From: VXNE01 sp964518405
GTDB taxonomy: Bacteria > Pseudomonadota > Gammaproteobacteria > Pseudomonadales > Azotimanducaceae
Reading direction: 5' to 3'
NCBI GenBank assembly: GCA_964518405.1
Contig: CAZFGB010000089.1
Span: 1 to 16,697 of the forward strand
DNA length: 16,697 nucleotides
In this document: piece after piece, positions 13,917-16,697 of the stretch
Layout: every line of letters starts with the position of its first letter
How positions within the stretch are numbered: the first letter of the stretch is position 1
Position numbers and translations under genes: made by a program
The notes under the pieces: generated by a model
What the model was told of the DNA's origin: nothing
Seen by the model: only the letters and a program-made list of their open reading frames with translations
The model's database searches: none

Positions 13917-15140
13917 TCAGGCCACCCGCAGCCTGCGCAGTCGGCTGGCTGCCTCGACGCCGCTTCTGAAACCGTCTTCGTGAAATCCCCATCCGCGCCA
14001 GGCACCGCAATACAGCGTGCGCCGGCGCCCGCTGATCCGGTCCACGCGAACCTGCGCTGCCCGGGCGCCCAGGGAGAAGATCGGGTGGCGGTATTCGCGC
14101 TCGAGCCAAGGGCTGCTCAAGCGGCGTGCCGAGTTCAGGGTCACGAAGAAGTGCGGTGCCGGACGGATATCCTGGAGCCGGTTCATCCAGTACGTGAATT
14201 CGTAGCTCAGATCCGCGCCGGCATGCACATTCCAACTTGACCAGGCCTCCGCGTCCTCCGGCATGACCGACGCGTCAGAGTGCAATACCGCGCGATTGGA
14301 CCGATAGCGAATGGCGCCGAGAATCTCCCTCTCCTCGGGCGACGCATCGATCAACGCCAGCGCTTCGTCGCTGTGACAGGCAAGGACGAGGTAGTCGTAG
14401 CGCTCGCTACCGCGGTCCGTTGACAGAACGACATCGGAAGCATTCCGCCGCAGTGAACGAATCGGGCAGGACAGCCGGAGTTCACCCCGGAACGATTCGG
14501 CAAAGGCTCGGATGTAGCTGCTGGCGCCGCCGCTGATCACCCGCCACTGCGGACGCTCGCGCCAACGGGTCAATCCGTGGTTGGTCATGAACGCTGCCAC
14601 CTGGCCGATGGGCAGGTCCCGGGCGCGTTCACGCTGAGCCCGCCACAGGATCGCGCACAGCGGCAACAGGTGATGTTCCGCGAACGCGCGGGAGTAACCC
14701 TCGATCCGCAGATATTCGGCCAGGGTCCTCGTATCGTCAGCCGCGATCACTTCCGCCCGCCGATGGAAACGCCGGATATCGTTCAACATCCTGATGAAGC
14801 GCGGCCGCACCGTATTGCGACGCTGGCAGAAGACCGCTCCGAGGTTCGAGGTGCCATACATGAGTCCCGTCGCCAAGCTCACGCCAAAAGACATCTCGGT
14901 CGGCTGCGATGCCACGCCCAACTCGTCCAGCCACCGGGAAAAGAGCGGATAGTTGTCCCGGTCGAAGACGATGAAACCCGAATCGACGGCGTAGGCGCGG
15001 TCGTCCACGAGCAGGTTGTGCGTATCGGTGTGTCCGCCGAGACGCGGCTGCGCCTCGAACAGCGTCACGTCCGCGAACTCTTGGCACGCATGGGCCGCCG
15101 CGATCCCGGAGATTCCGCCTCCGACAACGGCTACGCGCAC
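13917..15140 (-). CDS. FAD/NAD(P)-binding oxidoreductase (COG2907, amine-oxidase-like)
   Basis: Flavoprotein of 407 aa, probably a desaturase- or dehydrogenase-like enzyme acting on fatty acyl chains, judged from its partner methyltransferase; its substrate has not been shown here. The FAD-binding Rossmann motif is at the very start (VAVVGGGISGIAAAHACQ, Gly7-Gly12), with the ribose-binding Glu29 in LFEAQPRLGGHTDTHN. Family blocks follow: YAVDSGFIVFDRDNYPLF, HLLPLCAILWRA, WRVISGGASSYIRA, a second dinucleotide strand YDYLVLACHSDEAL, and a C-terminal YCGAWRGWGFHEDGFRSG. GTG start at 15138-15140 is preceded by a very strong GGGGAGGA ribosome site, which lies in a perfect hairpin. It is first in the operon; the methyltransferase follows after a short remnant ORF. 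Confidence 0.94.
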   Translation of the reverse strand: MRVAVVGGGISGIAAAHACQEFADVTLFEAQPRLGGHTDTHNLLVDDRAYAVDSGFIVFDRDNYPLFSRWLDELGVASQPTEMSFGVSLATGLMYGTSNLGAVFCQRRNTVRPRFIRMLNDIRRFHRRAEVIAADDTRTLAEYLRIEGYSRAFAEHHLLPLCAILWRAQRERARDLPIGQVAAFMTNHGLTRWRERPQWRVISGGASSYIRAFAESFRGELRLSCPIRSLRRNASDVVLSTDRGSERYDYLVLACHSDEALALIDASPEEREILGAIRYRSNRAVLHSDASVMPEDAEAWSSWNVHAGADLSYEFTYWMNRLQDIRPAPHFFVTLNSARRLSSPWLEREYRHPIFSLGARAAQVRVDRISGRRRTLYCGAWRGWGFHEDGFRSGVEAASRLRRLRVA

Positions 15141-15143
15141 TTT

Positions 15144-15162
15144 CGGTCCTCCCCGAGGACCG
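15144..15162 (-). promoter_or_regulatory. Hairpin masking the ribosome site of the FAD oxidoreductase gene
   Basis: On the mRNA strand CGGTCCTC, loop GGG, then GAGGACCG form a perfect 8-bp stem with a 3-base loop. The ribosome site GGGGAGGA spans the loop and the 3' arm, and the GTG start follows three bases after the stem. Translation should be low unless the stem is opened. Confidence 0.6.
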
Positions 15163-15426
15163 GAATGGGCGGCATCTGCGGGTTACGCACGCACCCGGAC
15201 TTCGTCAGCTTCGGGCCTGGGCAGCCGGGATCAGGCGCGAGACAAGGGACCTGCCGGACTACGAAAAGGCATGATCGCACTCGGATGACAGATTGGCCGT
15301 CTCCGGCTTGCGGCGCGGCGACCTGCGGCAAGCTCAGGGTCTGCTGCATGGATTCCTGGACCGTACGTTCGTGTGGGATCGTGTACGCAACGGCGTGAAC
15401 GTCCTGTGAGGATGGCTACCGGCAGA

Positions 15427-15459
15427 TTTCACATTACTTTCACATCGCTTTTACACGCC
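15427..15459. repeat. Three in-phase 11-bp direct repeats (candidate response-regulator site)
   Basis: TTTCACATTAC (15427-15437), TTTCACATCGC (15438-15448) and the weaker TTTTACACGCC (15449-15459) follow each other without gaps. Eleven-base spacing of a TTTCACA core is the layout bound by OmpR/PhoB-type dimers. An AT-rich -10-like TTATAC lies at 15477-15482 on the plus strand. The array is 287-319 bp upstream of the oxidoreductase start. Confidence 0.65.
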
Positions 15460-15763
15460 TCTGCAAGCAGTTTTTCTTATACATCGAGATGAGCGCGTGA
15501 CCGGTCCACACTCGAGGTCCCTCGCAGGTTGAACGTCTGTTTTGATCAAATGCGGGTTGTGGAGGCGGCGCGCGGCACCGGTCGGCCTGCCCGTGAGCGG
15601 GGAATGCCATCGCAGCGGCGCGTCAGCGGATAGTCGGGGGGAGGGCGGACGGCTTCGCCGCCGCCCGCCACGGGGTCAATGCCGGGAAGTGGTCAAGGGC
15701 TAGGTGGGCCTGGGCCGGGGTGAAAGACGGCGCGCGGCTTCGCCTCCGGCGGATTTCATGACA

Positions 15764-16697
15764 CTAGAAGCGCATGCGCAGTCCCGCTTCGATCGTGCGT
15801 CCCGGCTGTGGCGCTTGGTCCTTGACGATGGACGTGTGCAGCCGCTGCTCGTCGTCGGTAAGGTTGCGGCCCGCGACGAACAGGTCGACCGTCATGTCTC
15901 CCGGGCGAAAACGCCACGCGATGTGCGCCCGCAGGTCGTCGTAGCCGTCCGACGGCAACTCGAAGTCCGCGACGTCGTCCTGCTCGGAAGCCCGCACGTA
16001 GTCCACGTTGGCCCGCAGGCGATCACCCATGAACTCGAGGGACACGCCGACCCGGTTGGGCGGAATGAGCGGCAGGTTGTCGTTGCCGGAGATGTCGAGT
16101 TCCGGCGACACCGTGTCGAAGAAGGCCCCGAGGTCGAGCGTTCCCGCTGTCCACTCGGCGACGGTCACGCGGCCTTCCACCTCGAAGCCGGCGAACGTCG
16201 CGTCGGCTTGGGCGTAACGGCGCACGTCGAAGCCGTCCTGCTCCTCACCCGTCGTAGCCTGGTAGATGAAGTCCGCGAAGCGCGTGTAGTAGAAGGTTCC
16301 GCGCACGGACCAGGCGCCGCCGCCGCCGTCGAGAGTGGCCGCCAGGTTGCGCGCCTGCTCATGGCCGAGTTCGGGATCCCCGATCTCGAAAACGCCCGTG
16401 CCGGGGTGCGGGCTGTCGGAGAAGAGTTCCTCGCCCACCGGAGCGCGGGACGAGTAGTCGGCCAACAATGTGCCCTCCCAGCCCTCCGCGAGCGGCACGA
16501 TGAGGCCCAGCGAAGCGCTGCCCCCGCTGAAGTCTCGGCTCTGGCCGTGTGCGGGGACGTGCTCCACCCGGTCTACGCGCAGGCCCGCCTCGAGCCCGAG
16601 TTCGCCGAGAGATCTCTCGCCGACCCAGAACAGGCGGACGGACCGGGTGTCCACCGGTGGCGTGAAGGCTTCTTCCCCCAACACGGAGAACTGGCGG
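15764..16697 (-). CDS. TonB-dependent receptor, C-terminal part (cut by window edge)
   Basis: The last 310 or so residues of an outer-membrane TonB-dependent receptor; the plug and first half of the barrel lie beyond the right edge. Visible sequence is beta-barrel from GEEAFTPPVDTRSVRLFWVG through VLADYSSRAPVGEEL-like blocks (here LLADYSSRAPVGEELFSDSP) to the C-terminal strand ending GLRMRF, with the usual terminal Phe. It aligns throughout with the receptor at 134-2319 (shared LFDTVS/FFDTVS, SGNDNLPLIPP, GRNLTDDEQRLHTS), so the two are paralogues. Its frame is unbroken across the point where the other copy has its second extra base, and it was used to locate that base. Whether it has His/Glu/Asp tracts cannot be seen. 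Likely ligand is zinc or another metal, by analogy with ZnuD. Confidence 0.93.
   Translation of the reverse strand, partial: RQFSVLGEEAFTPPVDTRSVRLFWVGERSLGELGLEAGLRVDRVEHVPAHGQSRDFSGGSASLGLIVPLAEGWEGTLLADYSSRAPVGEELFSDSPHPGTGVFEIGDPELGHEQARNLAATLDGGGGAWSVRGTFYYTRFADFIYQATTGEEQDGFDVRRYAQADATFAGFEVEGRVTVAEWTAGTLDLGAFFDTVSPELDISGNDNLPLIPPNRVGVSLEFMGDRLRANVDYVRASEQDDVADFELPSDGYDDLRAHIAWRFRPGDMTVDLFVAGRNLTDDEQRLHTSIVKDQAPQPGRTIEAGLRMRF

Larger units (their letters stand above)
15141..15763. other. 620-bp intergenic region without a convincing gene
   Basis: It separates the lipid operon (running left) from the end of the second receptor gene (also minus strand). Apart from the separately listed hairpin and repeats it holds a perfect palindrome TTTGATCAAA (15541-15550) and GC-rich inverted repeats at about 15642-15668. 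The latter have no T-run. Only short, composition-driven frames are open. Confidence 0.5.

Noticed and set aside
12651..14240. 529-codon plus-strand frame
   Set aside because: It is antisense to the kinase start, the methyltransferase and the oxidoreductase, all with intact motifs.
15131..15349. 72-codon minus-strand frame overlapping the oxidoreductase start
   Set aside because: It has no ribosome site and a Pro/Cys-scattered composition without a recognisable family. It passes through the RBS hairpin, which is better explained as a leader of the oxidoreductase gene.
15456..15476. CTGC/GCAG followed by TTTTT as an intrinsic terminator
   Set aside because: The stem would be four base pairs at most with a two-base loop, too small to be stable.
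15541..15550. TTTGATCAAA as an FNR/Anr site
   Set aside because: FNR-type sites need TTGAT and ATCAA separated by four bases; here the halves are fused, so it is only a short palindrome.

Overview
The window is GC-rich, densely coded DNA from a Gram-negative bacterium. Outer-membrane TonB-dependent receptors, a DUF5916 surface protein, a Na+-pumping oxaloacetate decarboxylase (oadGAB), an OmpR-type two-component pair and a COG2907/cyclopropane-synthase lipid operon together suggest a gammaproteobacterium, probably free-living or marine. That placement is inference from gene content. Nearly everything is on the minus strand; the response regulator is the only confident plus-strand gene.

Layout, left to right. 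(1) 134-5358: three minus-strand genes, a DUF5916 protein with a CBM9-like domain, an unrecognised 156-aa protein overlapping it by 4 nt, and a ZnuD-like TonB-dependent receptor with two long His/Glu/Asp tracts. The receptor reads correctly only if two single extra bases are removed, so it is called as a frameshifted gene. (2) 5593-6324: a VapBC toxin-antitoxin pair with a 4-nt overlap and a perfect inverted repeat over its promoter. (3) 6358-9678: tRNA-Arg(ACG) followed directly by oadG-oadA-oadB. (4) 9784-10389: a short cation diffusion facilitator. (5) 10699-12751: an OmpR-family response regulator and a histidine kinase that converge tail to tail. (6) 12744-15140: a lipid operon, FAD oxidoreductase (COG2907), a tiny ORF that looks like the collapsed remains of DUF1365, then a cyclopropane-fatty-acid-synthase-like methyltransferase. 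The kinase follows, its start overlapping the end of the methyltransferase gene. (7) 15141-15763: a 620-nt region with no convincing gene. It holds an RBS-masking hairpin and three in-phase 11-bp direct repeats of the kind OmpR-family regulators bind. (8) 15764 to the right edge: the C-terminal part of a second receptor, paralogous to the first and in the same orientation.

Working together: two zinc-receptor-like proteins and a CDF exporter suggest a metal-homeostasis theme. The lipid operon appears to carry its own sensor kinase, with the partner regulator next door and a candidate binding site upstream, which would make a self-contained membrane-lipid control circuit. The strongest leads for new biology are the DUF1365 remnant, the kinase-coupled lipid operon with its repeat array, and the acidic/His-rich receptor next to DUF5916 and an unknown small protein.
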